Virus record (IMG/VR): IMGVR_UViG_3300031525_000001
Coordinates: 62,001-126,000 of that record
Reading direction: 5' to 3' (one strand)
Origin: a virus
Length of the DNA stretch: 64,000 nucleotides
Positions 1 to 8,870 of the stretch are shown one piece after another (within the stretch, counting starts at the first letter, position 1; each line of letters starts with the position of its first letter). Under the pieces are notes generated by a model that saw only the letters and a program-made list of their open reading frames with translations, had not been told where the DNA came from and did no database searches. The position numbers and the translations under genes are program-made.

Positions 1-1
1 T

Positions 2-334
2 CACGAGTCTAGCCGCGAGGCCATTGACCCCTTCATCACCCCGCTCGCCGAGCAGCTTCACAGCCCGGGCGATCTCAACTACGCCATTACTCGCCTTTTC
101 ATGCAGTGGCTCCTCGATAAGGGCATCGACTACGGTAACATCAATTCCGTCGCGGGCGTCCTCCAGAAGGCAATGGCTGAGTTCGACGAGCGTGTCACCC
201 GCCCATACGAGGACTTGAAGCTCAAACAGAACGGCGACGTACCCGAGTATTCCGCCGCCAGCGCCCAAATATCCCAGATGGGAAGAGCCTTGCCAGCAAA
301 CCATGCGCCTGATACAATACAAGCACATGGTTAA
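2..334 (+). CDS. DUF6899-like phage protein, C-terminal part
   Basis: The gene enters from the left edge of the window, so its start is missing; 110 residues are visible before the TAA. The stretch around GDLNYAITRLF, followed by YGNINSVAGVL and ending in PYEDLKLKQNGDV, matches my memory of the small phage family DUF6899, which has no known activity. The last 30 residues after GDVPEY look like a family-unrelated tail. The next gene follows after three bases. The family call rests on remembered consensus, not a search. Confidence 0.55.
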   Translation, partial: HESSREAIDPFITPLAEQLHSPGDLNYAITRLFMQWLLDKGIDYGNINSVAGVLQKAMAEFDERVTRPYEDLKLKQNGDVPEYSAASAQISQMGRALPANHAPDTIQAHG

Positions 335-337
335 TCT

Positions 338-643
338 ATGAGAAAACTGACAAAGAAGCAATCCGAACTGATCCGCAAAGCGGCAGCCACGCTCCGCAAA
401 TCCAACGACCCCAATCTCAAGATCGTCGCCAAGCACCTAAAGGGTGGGCTTGAGGTCGTCAACTACATGTTTGAAGCAACCGACGCGGCCCGTAAGAAGG
501 TTCCCGCGCAGTACGAAATTGAGCCCGTGGGCATCATCAGCACCAACAAGAAAACGCAGGGCGATCTCTTGGCAGCACAGTGGTTGATCGGCATCGTCGG
601 AGAACACGCTAAAAATGTCCTCGCCAATCAAACTGCCCGCTGA
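338..643 (+). CDS. Small hypothetical phage protein
   Basis: A 101-residue basic protein, rich in Lys and Ala at the N-terminus (MRKLTKKQSELI), with mixed helical character and no recognised domain. It follows the DUF6899-like gene after three bases and overlaps the next gene by 29 bases, so it is probably co-transcribed with both. No signal peptide or membrane segment is visible. Function unknown. Confidence 0.6.
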   Translation: MRKLTKKQSELIRKAAATLRKSNDPNLKIVAKHLKGGLEVVNYMFEATDAARKKVPAQYEIEPVGIISTNKKTQGDLLAAQWLIGIVGEHAKNVLANQTAR

Positions 644-1025
644 GGAATTCCTACTGCCCATCATGCGGTTCAACGATACCGTTGGTCCGTTGTTCAACGA
701 ACTGCGAACTCGCTTTCCGTTGAGTGACGAACACACGGATGCGGGCCTTGCCCGCTCGCTGGGCGTTTTCTTGGAGCAATGTTTCGTCCACGCGATGCAG
801 CGATTGGAAGAGATCAAACCAGCTTCCTTAACAAACGAAGAATGGTCTGTCGCCTCGGAAGAAACAAAACGCCCACACTTGCACTGGCAGCGAAATCTGA
901 AATACCTGAAACATAGACGACACCACTATTCCGAGATGATGGGGTATCGGCTTAACAGCAAGATTCGATCTGAAACGTATGAATTCACCGACCAAGAACT
1001 CAAAGAGGGCTGGCTGGAGACGTAG
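615..1025 (+). CDS. Hypothetical protein
   Basis: A 136-residue protein without a recognised fold. The N-terminal half is mixed and the C-terminal half is His- and Arg-rich (HLHWQR, KHRRHHYSEMMGY). It starts inside the preceding gene. An internal ATG at 663 could also serve, because neither start has a strong ribosome binding site. The reading frame is maintained to 1025, just before the next small gene. Confidence 0.55.
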   Translation: MSSPIKLPAEEFLLPIMRFNDTVGPLFNELRTRFPLSDEHTDAGLARSLGVFLEQCFVHAMQRLEEIKPASLTNEEWSVASEETKRPHLHWQRNLKYLKHRRHHYSEMMGYRLNSKIRSETYEFTDQELKEGWLET

Positions 1026-1032
1026 ACACAAG

Positions 1033-1392
1033 ATGGGGCTGGTGCTCCATGATGGCTACTTCTGCTACGGCTGGAAACACGGCTGGATACCTTGGGCACC
1101 CGAATGGCTCAAACACGCCATCGTTCACGTGTGGAATTCCATCTACTGCATGAAGCACGGCCACGACGACACGCTCGTGGATTTGTACAAGGCATTTCTC
1201 GCGGAAGGTGAAGTTGACCCTGAACCTCCGACTTGTTCTCTTTGCCTCACCGAGCTTCCCGTTGATGGGAAGTACGTCACTCCCGTGAAGGAGCCTTGGT
1301 GGAAGAAGCCGCCGACGCCGGAAGAGATTGCCGAGTGGAAAGAACTAGCTCTACAGCCCGATCCCCCAGAAGACTCTCCTGATCCCAGTTAA
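1033..1392 (+). CDS. Hypothetical small protein with a CxxC pair
   Basis: A 119-residue protein. I chose the ATG at 1033 over an earlier in-frame ATG at 979 because it lies just past the preceding stop. The N-terminal half is Trp- and His-rich (GYFCYGWKHGW); a single CSLC motif sits in the middle and the C-terminus is Pro- and Glu-rich. The CxxC may be half of a metal site, but no partner pair is obvious. Its last 116 bases overlap the convergent ATPase gene on the other strand. Confidence 0.5.
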   Translation: MGLVLHDGYFCYGWKHGWIPWAPEWLKHAIVHVWNSIYCMKHGHDDTLVDLYKAFLAEGEVDPEPPTCSLCLTELPVDGKYVTPVKEPWWKKPPTPEEIAEWKELALQPDPPEDSPDPS

Positions 1393-1867
1393 TCTCCAAC
1401 CAAAAATCCCCAACTAGATCGCGCACAGTTGTGTCGAGAGCCCGTGCGTCCGCCTCCGTCCGCTGCGTGCGGGACTCGGGGTCGTAACTTCCGGGTCGCG
1501 GATGGATGAAGACGTTAAAGGTATCGAAATTTGGTTCGATATCGCGGATGGCCTTTTTGAGGTTGTCGTAGTAGATGTGACCCTTGCAGTAAAGTAGGCA
1601 CTGGATGATGGGGGAGTCGCTTACGACCGCCTCGAAGCCGTGCCGCTGGAGCCGCAGCACCCGCTCATAGGTCTGTCCGACCATGAGGATTTGGTTGTCG
1701 AGAAGTTGTGGCGGCACCGTGTTGGGTACGCCGCCGTAGATGAGATCACGGGCGGGCTCGTACAGCAAATCCGCCCTAACCCCCGCCTTTTTAAGCCGAT
1801 ACGCCAGATAGTATCCAAATGTGGTCTTTCCCGCTCCCGGACCCCCGCACAAATTGAAAAGCACCAT
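1277..1867 (-). CDS. P-loop AAA-type NTPase / kinase-like protein
   Basis: A 196-residue protein opening with MVLFNLCGGPGAGKTT, a Walker A P-loop only eight residues from the start. This is the layout of the AAA_28-like (NadR/Ttd14-type) ATPases often found in phages. A second acidic motif, VVSDSPI, lies near the middle. An open frame continues upstream to a TTG at 1948, but the family normally begins right before the P-loop, so I chose the ATG at 1867. It lies downstream of two other minus-strand genes. Substrate unknown; a nucleoside or nucleotide kinase role is possible. Confidence 0.65.
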   Translation of the reverse strand: MVLFNLCGGPGAGKTTFGYYLAYRLKKAGVRADLLYEPARDLIYGGVPNTVPPQLLDNQILMVGQTYERVLRLQRHGFEAVVSDSPIIQCLLYCKGHIYYDNLKKAIRDIEPNFDTFNVFIHPRPGSYDPESRTQRTEADARALDTTVRDLVGDFWLEINWDQESLLGDRAVELVLSTRQSLPASAASSTKAPSRE

Positions 1868-1890
1868 TCGCTTGTCCCCAAGTAGATTTG

Positions 1891-2037
1891 TTAGGAACGT
1901 CGCACCCTGATCTTCAAGGGTGAGAGCATCCGCCCGAGTTGAACCCAAGCCGCGTTATCAACGGGTTTAGCCTCTATCTTCTTCGCAGAAGTGCCCGTAC
2001 TCGCGCCAAGGGGAAGTTCAGAAATGTGATTTGCCAT
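1891..2037 (-). CDS. Small hypothetical protein (48 aa)
   Basis: This short ORF begins MANHISELPLG and has a strong AAGGAAGG ribosome binding site about seven bases before the ATG, so translation is likely although the product is tiny. It ends only 23 bases before the ATPase start at 1867. The ATPase frame is open back to a TTG at 1948 inside this ORF, so a frameshift joining the two cannot be excluded. No recognised domain. Confidence 0.5.
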   Translation of the reverse strand: MANHISELPLGASTGTSAKKIEAKPVDNAAWVQLGRMLSPLKIRVRRS

Positions 2038-2089
2038 GTTGGAGCCTTCCTTTTGAAATGTTTCCTTATCTATGGTTGTCATAACTGAA

Positions 2090-2662
2090 TCAAACATAAT
2101 CGACCTCGGCGAAGACGATAAACGGGAGTGGGTAGATGTCGAAAGGGATGCGATCCGCGAGGAAGGGTGACGGGTCCACAAACGTACCGTCGTAATCTAA
2201 GACCGTGGCGTGGCCGGGTTTCTCCTCGTTGCCGCCAACCACAAGAGCCAAATATCGTCTCCCAAGTTCAGGCTCTTGCACCATGTCTATCAGCCTCATG
2301 CCCTTGTCGTAGGCGAACTTATCCGCACCACCAATCGCATCGTTCTTCACTGCCTCCAAAACCTCAATCAATGTGCTGCCCGTCAGACACGCTATCGTTG
2401 CAGGGACACAATCAAGATCGTCAGCGCCCTGCAAAACGCGGCTGATCTTCGGATATTTCTTCCTCGGGCCGACCTGCGGTAGGAGCGAGGGCACGTTCTC
2501 CTTCGTAATTTGTTTGTTATCAAGATATTGAAGACGAGTGAAGATCGCCGTTGCGAACATCGACAGATTTGGGTCGGTCGCCCAGTTCAACATCCCTCTG
2601 ACGGTCAAAGCGGCATGAAGCTGTCGTATGTCCGCTGCGATTTTGCTCGGTCCAAAGCTCAT
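2090..2662 (-). CDS. Possible papain/C39-like cysteine peptidase-fold protein
   Basis: A 190-residue protein whose C-terminal half has the order expected of C39/papain-like folds: a Cys in DDLDCVPATIACL, then a His in GHATVLDYDGTF followed by VDPSP. In such folds the Cys and His form the catalytic pair. The N-terminal 70 residues are helical and unassigned. First gene of a minus-strand trio; an AGTATTC promoter-like motif lies 7 bases upstream. The peptidase assignment is inference from motif order; a non-catalytic relative is equally possible. Confidence 0.45.
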   Translation of the reverse strand: MSFGPSKIAADIRQLHAALTVRGMLNWATDPNLSMFATAIFTRLQYLDNKQITKENVPSLLPQVGPRKKYPKISRVLQGADDLDCVPATIACLTGSTLIEVLEAVKNDAIGGADKFAYDKGMRLIDMVQEPELGRRYLALVVGGNEEKPGHATVLDYDGTFVDPSPFLADRIPFDIYPLPFIVFAEVDYV

Positions 2663-2668
2663 ATTTAT

Positions 2669-2675
2669 GAATACT
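2669..2675 (-). promoter_or_regulatory. AGTATT-type promoter-like motif
   Basis: On the minus strand AGTATTCATAAAT runs up to the ATG of the peptidase-like gene. It matches the AGTATTAA motif seen before several other isolated genes in this window. A transcript starting here would have almost no leader. Confidence 0.3.
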
Positions 2676-2705
2676 GACTTTTGAACTCTTCTCTAGAGAG
2701 AATCC

Positions 2706-3278
2706 ATGAGTTTGCAAATCACAGATGCCGTTCGAATGGAACTTCGCCCGCAGGGAAAGCAGAACAAAACCATGTGTCTGTACCGCTGTGCGGGTTGCGG
2801 AAAGGACCTCTGGATTGACCCGAGCAAACTGCCGACCCACGGAGGGTTCTGTCGGTCTTGTTGCAGCCGTGACGGGATTCAAGCCATCCTTCCACGCAAG
2901 AGGGGTCTCCGCAAACGCCCGTTTGAGTGGCTGCTGAACAGACTGCGCCACATCTCCTCCAAGCGCGGTCTGACCGTGATGCTGACATACGAAGAGTTTT
3001 TGGAGTTTACCCAAATCGCCGAATGCCATTATTGCGGCTCGACTATTTTATGGACGGATCACAATCAAGGAAGGGGAAACGCCCGCACAAACCTTGATCG
3101 AAAAAACAACGCTTTGGGGTATTCAAAAGAGAACTGCGTCGTCGCCTGTATCGTTTGCAATCGAATTAAGAATAACTATCTCTCTTATGAGGACATGATG
3201 GAGTTGAGCCCCGTGCTTCGCCGCATCCTGCCTCAGAAAAACTGGGTGGAAACCCATCGTAAACAGGTAGGTGCATAG
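2706..3278 (+). CDS. HNH homing endonuclease-like protein with zinc ribbon
   Basis: A 190-residue protein with an N-terminal CAGCGK...CRSCC zinc-binding segment and a C-terminal HNH-type region: CHYCG, then TNLDRKNNALGYSKENCV, then CIVCNRIKN. This is the arrangement of phage HNH endonucleases where Asp/Asn-Arg-Lys residues take the place of the classic first His. Free-standing enzymes of this kind nick or cut related genomes and spread themselves. It ends in TAG overlapping the GTG of the next gene by one base, so it is inserted snugly before the structural operon. Confidence 0.75.
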   Translation: MSLQITDAVRMELRPQGKQNKTMCLYRCAGCGKDLWIDPSKLPTHGGFCRSCCSRDGIQAILPRKRGLRKRPFEWLLNRLRHISSKRGLTVMLTYEEFLEFTQIAECHYCGSTILWTDHNQGRGNARTNLDRKNNALGYSKENCVVACIVCNRIKNNYLSYEDMMELSPVLRRILPQKNWVETHRKQVGA

Positions 3279-4231
3279 TGGTCACGTTCACTCAAGGCAT
3301 GACGTTGGGAGCAAGTAACCTCAGCATCCTAGTACGGGATGCGACAGGGGCTTTGGTGGACCCCACTCTCATCAACTACACGATTTTCCACGTCACCGAT
3401 CAGATACCCATGAAGGTCACGCAGGCGTATGAGTACGACCTGCACCAGCCCCAGAACATGGCTGGCGGACCTCCGTTGCCGCAAGAGAACGTGCAGCTTG
3501 CTGGCTGCCCGCAGGCGATTCCCACCCGCGTGTCGCAGGGCGCATACTACGTGCCGATCACCATTCCCACCACGTGGAAGGGCGTCTACCGTCTGGTGTG
3601 GAACATCCAGATGTATCCCGACTGCCCGCTGGACACCGTGGTCGAAGTATTCGTTGTTCAGGGCATTGACCCAACCAACCCGGGATTCGAAGCCCCATCG
3701 GTTATCATCGCCGTTCCAGAGTCCATTGTCAATTCTGGGATGACTACCCCCGCCATGTTTGCCAAGGCGGTGATGTACGTCCGCACGCTCTTGTCGGATA
3801 CGAACCCCGACCGTAATTACCACTTCCGCCCGCCGACGCCGAGCCGTGTGGTCGCAGGTTACAACACTCGCGTAGGCTACATCTGGTTGGATGCGGAAAT
3901 TTTGATGCAACTGGACATGGCGATCAGCATGTTGAACTGGTACAACCCGATGAACGTCTACAACTACACGCTTGACACGATCCCGTTGGATTGGGGTCGC
4001 ATCGCCGCCCTCGGTGCCGCTGGGCTCTGTCTTAAGCAGGAAGGCAACCGCTGGGCAGCCGATCAGTTCAGCTACTCACTGAACGGTGTGAGCTTGGATA
4101 TCAATAAGGCCGATCTGTACGGCGGCTTAGGCGATTCGTACATGACACAGTTCAACACGATGGCTCCACTCGTGACAGCCAACCGTCCGATGAGCGTGGG
4201 CTTGCGCCAGCAACGCTGGCTGCTTGGTTAA
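3278..4231 (+). CDS. Putative virion structural (neck/connector) protein
   Basis: A 317-residue protein starting with GTG, which overlaps the preceding TAG. The N-terminal part is beta-rich (LSILVRDATGALVDP, then WKGVYRLVW), resembling an Ig-like domain. The C-terminal half is helical, with long aromatic runs. It heads the run of genes that leads to the tail sheath, so a head-tail joining or neck role is plausible. No enzyme motif is visible. The structural call rests on position and composition. Confidence 0.5.
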   Translation: MVTFTQGMTLGASNLSILVRDATGALVDPTLINYTIFHVTDQIPMKVTQAYEYDLHQPQNMAGGPPLPQENVQLAGCPQAIPTRVSQGAYYVPITIPTTWKGVYRLVWNIQMYPDCPLDTVVEVFVVQGIDPTNPGFEAPSVIIAVPESIVNSGMTTPAMFAKAVMYVRTLLSDTNPDRNYHFRPPTPSRVVAGYNTRVGYIWLDAEILMQLDMAISMLNWYNPMNVYNYTLDTIPLDWGRIAALGAAGLCLKQEGNRWAADQFSYSLNGVSLDINKADLYGGLGDSYMTQFNTMAPLVTANRPMSVGLRQQRWLLG

Positions 4232-4232
4232 C

Positions 4233-4409
4233 ATGAAGAAGATCGCAATGTATCAGGGGCACACGGAGTATCCAAGTCTGCACATCACGATTACAGACAA
4301 TCCCCAATTCCATTCGGGTCGCCTGTGCGTTGACAGCGTTGAAGAGACCATCGAAAAGGTTTCCGCGTGGCTGAAGAAAAATTTGGAAGGACGTTTGAAT
4401 GATAACTAA
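4233..4409 (+). CDS. Small hypothetical protein
   Basis: A 58-residue protein (MKKIAMYQGHTEYPS...) placed one base after the preceding stop and overlapping the next gene by 11 bases. I chose the ATG at 4233; an in-frame TTG at 4224 also exists. The C-terminus is a likely amphipathic helix ending in KKNLEGRLNDN. Unknown function. Confidence 0.5.
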   Translation: MKKIAMYQGHTEYPSLHITITDNPQFHSGRLCVDSVEETIEKVSAWLKKNLEGRLNDN

Positions 4410-5766
4410 TCTGCTGGTGATGAATTCGAGCTACGTCGGCAGCCGCGATCTGTGGTGGGTGGATGACGACCGTCAAGGCAAGAAGGGCTACAACATCTAC
4501 CGCGCTTTTGACTATCCCACCAACTGGGTGAAGCTCAACTCATACCCTTGGCCCGGACATTTCTATCGGGACCAGTCGGCTCTCGAAGAGGTGCTCTACA
4601 CGATTGAACCTAAGGATTGGCTCGCACGAGGCACGCCCTATAACGGGTCATCCATAAATCGCGGTCAGGGCAGTTGGGTTTTCCGCATCCCCGATTTCCC
4701 GTACTCCGATGTGGTACAGGGTCGCCCAGTGCTGGCAAATAGCCCCTACGGACCCAATGGCTCCCTCATCATTACTGTCATCCTCGACGGGCAGGAGTTC
4801 AAACCCGCTCAGGTGTCCGGGCTGGACAAAACCATTTGGCTACAGATGGACAACACGCTGCCCCTCGGTGGTGCGGTGAGTGCTTACCCGCTGAAGTCGG
4901 ATGGTGTGGTGTGGCAGGCTGACTATTCTGGGGTGCAGAAGTTTCAAGTCAGATACAAGAAGCTCCACAACTTCGTAGAGATTTACGAGTCGATGGTCAG
5001 GACCTTTTACACGATTGTACCCGTGGGAGAAAATGGCGAACTCCACAAGCCGGGTGAAAGAGATTCGATGATCGTCAACACGATGGAAGTTGACAAGATC
5101 ACGTGGGAGTATCAGGAGATGGTCCGCCGTAACCAGTGGATTTTCGAAGAAGTGGGTGAGCCCGCTTACCTGATGTTCAAAAAGACTCGTGGGAAGCTCT
5201 GTGGTTGCTCCGAGACTGGGTTGGGTCAAGCCCGCAGCACGTGCCCATCCTGCTTCGGCGTGGGTATCGTGGGCGGCTACTACGGTCCTTACGACTTCAT
5301 CTACATCTCTCCCGACACCGCAATGAGTGTGGAACTCAACGAAGGCGGCAGGAAGGTGACCAGAGACTCCCGCAGCTACCTCGGTCCCACCCCCATCATT
5401 CAGGCTGGTGATCTGATCGTTCGTCGCAACGCGGAGCGGTTGGTCATCAATAACGTGGTTTCCAAGAACCCGAGAGGTATCCTCCTCCAGCAGGAGTTCA
5501 TGTCATCCCTTTTGGATGAAGGGGATACGCGGTACTTGATCCCGATCAATACTGGCCTACCCACGATCTACAACCCGGTCGTCCGTCCCGATCCAAATGA
5601 TGGCGAAGCGGGTCCGTTTATCGGGAACAAAGGACCATCAGGTGGCCCGAATCCCACGGGCAGCGGCGAGCCCATCTTTGACCCGCGCACTGTCCCGGGC
5701 AAGGACTGGGAGAACCCCAACATCCCGATTGGACGTACTCCAACGTTTGGAAAAATCCAAACTTAA
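4399..5766 (+). CDS. Putative virion structural protein with zinc-knuckle-like segment
   Basis: A 455-residue protein with a GGAAGGA ribosome binding site. Most of it is beta-rich and aromatic. Around residues 270-292 it carries CGCSETGLG...CPSCFGVG, which resembles a DnaJ-type or rubredoxin-like zinc knuckle (CxC...CxxC with GxG). The C-terminal 60 residues are Pro- and Gly-rich and probably disordered. Position between the connector-like gene and the sheath gene suggests a neck or tail-completion protein; the exact role is unknown. Confidence 0.5.
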   Translation: MITNLLVMNSSYVGSRDLWWVDDDRQGKKGYNIYRAFDYPTNWVKLNSYPWPGHFYRDQSALEEVLYTIEPKDWLARGTPYNGSSINRGQGSWVFRIPDFPYSDVVQGRPVLANSPYGPNGSLIITVILDGQEFKPAQVSGLDKTIWLQMDNTLPLGGAVSAYPLKSDGVVWQADYSGVQKFQVRYKKLHNFVEIYESMVRTFYTIVPVGENGELHKPGERDSMIVNTMEVDKITWEYQEMVRRNQWIFEEVGEPAYLMFKKTRGKLCGCSETGLGQARSTCPSCFGVGIVGGYYGPYDFIYISPDTAMSVELNEGGRKVTRDSRSYLGPTPIIQAGDLIVRRNAERLVINNVVSKNPRGILLQQEFMSSLLDEGDTRYLIPINTGLPTIYNPVVRPDPNDGEAGPFIGNKGPSGGPNPTGSGEPIFDPRTVPGKDWENPNIPIGRTPTFGKIQT

Positions 5767-5799
5767 CGGACTTTCGGAGACCTATTTAGAGGGCATACC

Positions 5800-6321
5800 A
5801 TGGACGCAAACGCACTAGCAAGCGCGGTCGCCAAGACCGCTCGTATCCTGACCGAAGAAGACCTGCCGAACGGGAACCCCGAACTCCAGAAGATGGTCGG
5901 TGACCCTGACGACTTCCGTACCTCTACCTTCGCTCAGTTTGCTCCAAATCCGGGCAACTTGCTCATGCCTAACCCCCTGTCGCCTATCGAAGGTGATGAA
6001 GTTTTCTTCGCCTACATGATGCCGGGTGCGATCTTCCAAGCACATGACGGCAGCCAGTGGTGGATTTTGGGCTACGACTACCGTGGTCAGGTTGAAATCG
6101 AGAACCGCTGGTATCCACGCATTCACGCTCAGGTTAGCGTTTACGACGTTCGCCGCTCCATTGACCAGTGGATCGAGCCTATCCAGCAGACGGTTCCACC
6201 GCCTCCTCCGGGCGTCAATTACGACGCACAGCCCGTCACCATCGTCGATCACGAAGACTTCGGCGCTGTGGACGATCTGTCTACAGGCCATCCGAACCGT
6301 GGTGGTTCGGGCGGTTGGTAA
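5800..6321 (+). CDS. Putative structural protein
   Basis: A 173-residue protein with a middle beta-rich section (DEVFFAYMMPGAIFQAHDG, WWILGYDYRG) and a Pro-rich linker (TVPPPPPG) before a polar Gly-rich tail. The first SH3-like strands resemble small head-tail joining proteins, but no firm match can be made. It lies in the structural run, 33 bases after its upstream neighbour. Confidence 0.45.
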   Translation: MDANALASAVAKTARILTEEDLPNGNPELQKMVGDPDDFRTSTFAQFAPNPGNLLMPNPLSPIEGDEVFFAYMMPGAIFQAHDGSQWWILGYDYRGQVEIENRWYPRIHAQVSVYDVRRSIDQWIEPIQQTVPPPPPGVNYDAQPVTIVDHEDFGAVDDLSTGHPNRGGSGGW

Positions 6322-6358
6322 AACGGACTTTCTGTTGCAATAACAGAGGGATTTAACC

Positions 6359-8398
6359 GTGATTGATCTCACAGGCGCGAACTTAGTTGCGTATCTGCAA
6401 CGACTCATCCGTCCAATTGTTGAGAAGAACCCAAGGTTCCGCAACGCTCTGGGCGATGTGACTATCCCCGCCATGAGCAATCCCACGACTGCTCTGCGGT
6501 GGAAAGACCTTCAGGTCATCGTCAAGACTGTCACCACCTCTGGAAACAGATTATCCTTCGATTACTACATGTGCACCCAGCGTGGTCGAGCCATCCTTTG
6601 TAAGGTAGCCGACAAGGACGGTCTCTTCGTCGAATGGACGAAAGAGGTTGACCCCACGCAAAAGACTCCCCAAGCGGGCGTCTATTACATGAACATCGAC
6701 TATGTGAGCGAGGAGACTCGCGACATCGGCTTGACTGTTCAGAAATACATCTGGGTCGAAGGCAAAGGTCAGGGCGAGGCGATGGGTTCGGTGGTTACAT
6801 TCCGCCCGAACATTGTAGACCCAACCCCAGTCACCTTGACAGCAAACATTACGGGTACGTCGATCAAAGGGTCCGTGGCTTCGCCGCCGCAAGCAGGTAT
6901 ACTCACCGTTTTAGCTACTAACAATTTTCAGGCGGGAATGAAAGTGACCCTCGATGGCGCTGTGGAACCCTTTTTGAATGGGCAAACGGTGACGATTTTG
7001 AACGCCAGCCCGTCACAATTTACAGCAAACTTCCTCGGCCCAAACTACACCAACCTCAGTAACGACACGGGCACCGCCGTAACCCAAGTGTCCCAGCTAG
7101 TAGACTTGAACACGCTGATAGCGACGGACCCGTCAACGGGCTTAGCCGTGGCTTTCAATGCCATGAACTCGTCGTTCGGCGGCACGATCACCCTCATCAA
7201 CCCGTGCACCCAGCTTTGGCTTACCTTCTCTAACGGCACCGCGCTCAATCCCAACACCGATTACTGGTACGAGCGGCCGGTCACCGAGTTGATTTGCAAG
7301 TCCACCGTAGGCGGACAAGAGGTTCTGGGCATTTCAGGCCAGTACGTGACGGTGACTTTCACCGATCAGAACGGCTATCAGCTTCGCCCCGGCATCGACT
7401 TCCGCTTTTATGGCAGCCCCCAGTACATCCAGCTTGCGTCCCAGTCGCCGCCCGGGAGTACCATCACGGCGAACATGATAGCGAAGCTCAACCCCTACAC
7501 GACGCCGCCCGTCAATCCCGAAAACATCATCAACATCGGAATGCTGCCGAGTCAGAGTTTGGCTCCGAATCAGGTGTTCATCCACACCACGCAAGGGAAC
7601 TTCACCGATCCGACCGTGAACTCCGATGGCACGATCACACTTCCCGTCCTGCTTCAGCCGGGGGACACGTATCGGTACGACATCCGTATCGACGCGGGCA
7701 CGTTTAAGGCTATCGCCAAGAAATGGGAAATCAACAGCTTAGTGATCGTCGATCCTATGACAATCGAGTGGGCGAAGCCCGATCCGAATCAAGAAGGTAA
7801 GTGGAGCCCCGTATCCGCCGAGTGGGTAGCTGATGCCGATCCGAGTTCACTGGTGGGGGTTGTCCAGACCTCGGCTGGGAAGCCGCTGCTCGACCAAAAC
7901 GGCAATCGAGCCTACGTTTTCCCGGGTTTGTGGTTGGCGTTTGGTGACATAGCCGTCGTCGGCGATCAGTCGGCAATCATCATAAGTCCTTCATTAACAG
8001 AGACTTACCAAGTATACGGATCAAAGGAGAACCTGACTTTCACGTTGGAGATCAAGTCCAACGACCTTCAGACCTCATCCGATCTGGCCGAGATGATTAA
8101 GCAGCACCTCCTTATCACTAGCCGCAAGAACGTGGAGGCGGACGGCTTAACGATCTTCGAGGCGACTCGCGACTACGTGGGCGAAGCCCGTGACGCATCG
8201 GGTACGGCGTCAAACTACATCTACAACGTGACCGTGACGGCTTCCGCAGACTGGAAGGTATACAAGCCGCTGGTGACGAGATTGGTCAGCTTCGAGATTG
8301 TCAACAAGCCCACGGTAGGTAGCTGGGGTGGAAACCTCCAAGCCACGCCACGGGTAGAGGCATTCGGTGCGACGATGTTCATCCCGAGTTATGTGTAA
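6359..8398 (+). CDS. Virion structural protein with beta-sandwich insertions
   Basis: A 679-residue protein starting with GTG after an AGAGGGA ribosome binding site. It begins with a helical segment (LVAYLQRLIRPIVEKN), then long beta-rich modules. Around residues 155-240 a module containing FLNGQTVTILNASPS resembles the repeated beta-sandwich domains of phage tail proteins. The C-terminal part (TLEIKSNDLQTSSDLAEMI) is more compact. It lies two genes upstream of the sheath, so a tail terminator, neck or baseplate-associated role is possible. No catalytic motif. Confidence 0.55.
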   Translation: MIDLTGANLVAYLQRLIRPIVEKNPRFRNALGDVTIPAMSNPTTALRWKDLQVIVKTVTTSGNRLSFDYYMCTQRGRAILCKVADKDGLFVEWTKEVDPTQKTPQAGVYYMNIDYVSEETRDIGLTVQKYIWVEGKGQGEAMGSVVTFRPNIVDPTPVTLTANITGTSIKGSVASPPQAGILTVLATNNFQAGMKVTLDGAVEPFLNGQTVTILNASPSQFTANFLGPNYTNLSNDTGTAVTQVSQLVDLNTLIATDPSTGLAVAFNAMNSSFGGTITLINPCTQLWLTFSNGTALNPNTDYWYERPVTELICKSTVGGQEVLGISGQYVTVTFTDQNGYQLRPGIDFRFYGSPQYIQLASQSPPGSTITANMIAKLNPYTTPPVNPENIINIGMLPSQSLAPNQVFIHTTQGNFTDPTVNSDGTITLPVLLQPGDTYRYDIRIDAGTFKAIAKKWEINSLVIVDPMTIEWAKPDPNQEGKWSPVSAEWVADADPSSLVGVVQTSAGKPLLDQNGNRAYVFPGLWLAFGDIAVVGDQSAIIISPSLTETYQVYGSKENLTFTLEIKSNDLQTSSDLAEMIKQHLLITSRKNVEADGLTIFEATRDYVGEARDASGTASNYIYNVTVTASADWKVYKPLVTRLVSFEIVNKPTVGSWGGNLQATPRVEAFGATMFIPSYV

Positions 8399-8453
8399 GC
8401 GGAAAAATGGACTTTAGAAGCCACAATCAGAGACGTTTTCTGGGGAGTTTTCA

Positions 8454-8792
8454 ATGACTTATGAATTCAAATGCCACGACTGCGACCTCGTTCTGGAGCA
8501 TCTTTGCCCGATAGGGGAGCAGCCGAGCTATAAGAAATGTCCGAAGTGCGGTAAGCGGTGCGAACAAACGATCTATGCACCGTATGTAGCGACGAGTGGT
8601 ATGGGTCAGGCTTCTTTGGATGTTGTAATCGGGCGTGACGCTGAGAAACGATGGGATCGCATCAACAAGCGGCAAGAAGTTCGCGACAAGGTTCGCAAGG
8701 AAAGCGGTAAACCCGCACTGACGAAGGTTGGACAAGACGAGTACAAAGCCCACAATAGGCCGCTCGATTTTGTTCCGACAAACGGAAAGTAA
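8454..8792 (+). CDS. FmdB-family zinc ribbon protein
   Basis: A 112-residue protein whose first 40 residues, MTYEFKCHDCDLVLE then CPKCGKRCE, have the two CxxC pairs and the Y-x-F/Y-x-C-x-x-C spacing of the FmdB regulatory zinc-ribbon family. The rest is a charged helical tail (KRWDRINKRQEVRDKVRKE). Such ribbons bind one zinc ion; phage copies are of unknown role. It sits between two structural genes, so it may be a small assembly factor rather than a regulator. Confidence 0.7.
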   Translation: MTYEFKCHDCDLVLEHLCPIGEQPSYKKCPKCGKRCEQTIYAPYVATSGMGQASLDVVIGRDAEKRWDRINKRQEVRDKVRKESGKPALTKVGQDEYKAHNRPLDFVPTNGK

Positions 8793-8870
8793 GGGCTGAA
8801 AATCTTAGATTAACGAGAGAAATCGACTTCCAGTCTCCTAGATTGAAGTCAATTTTAAGAGGGAAAACCC

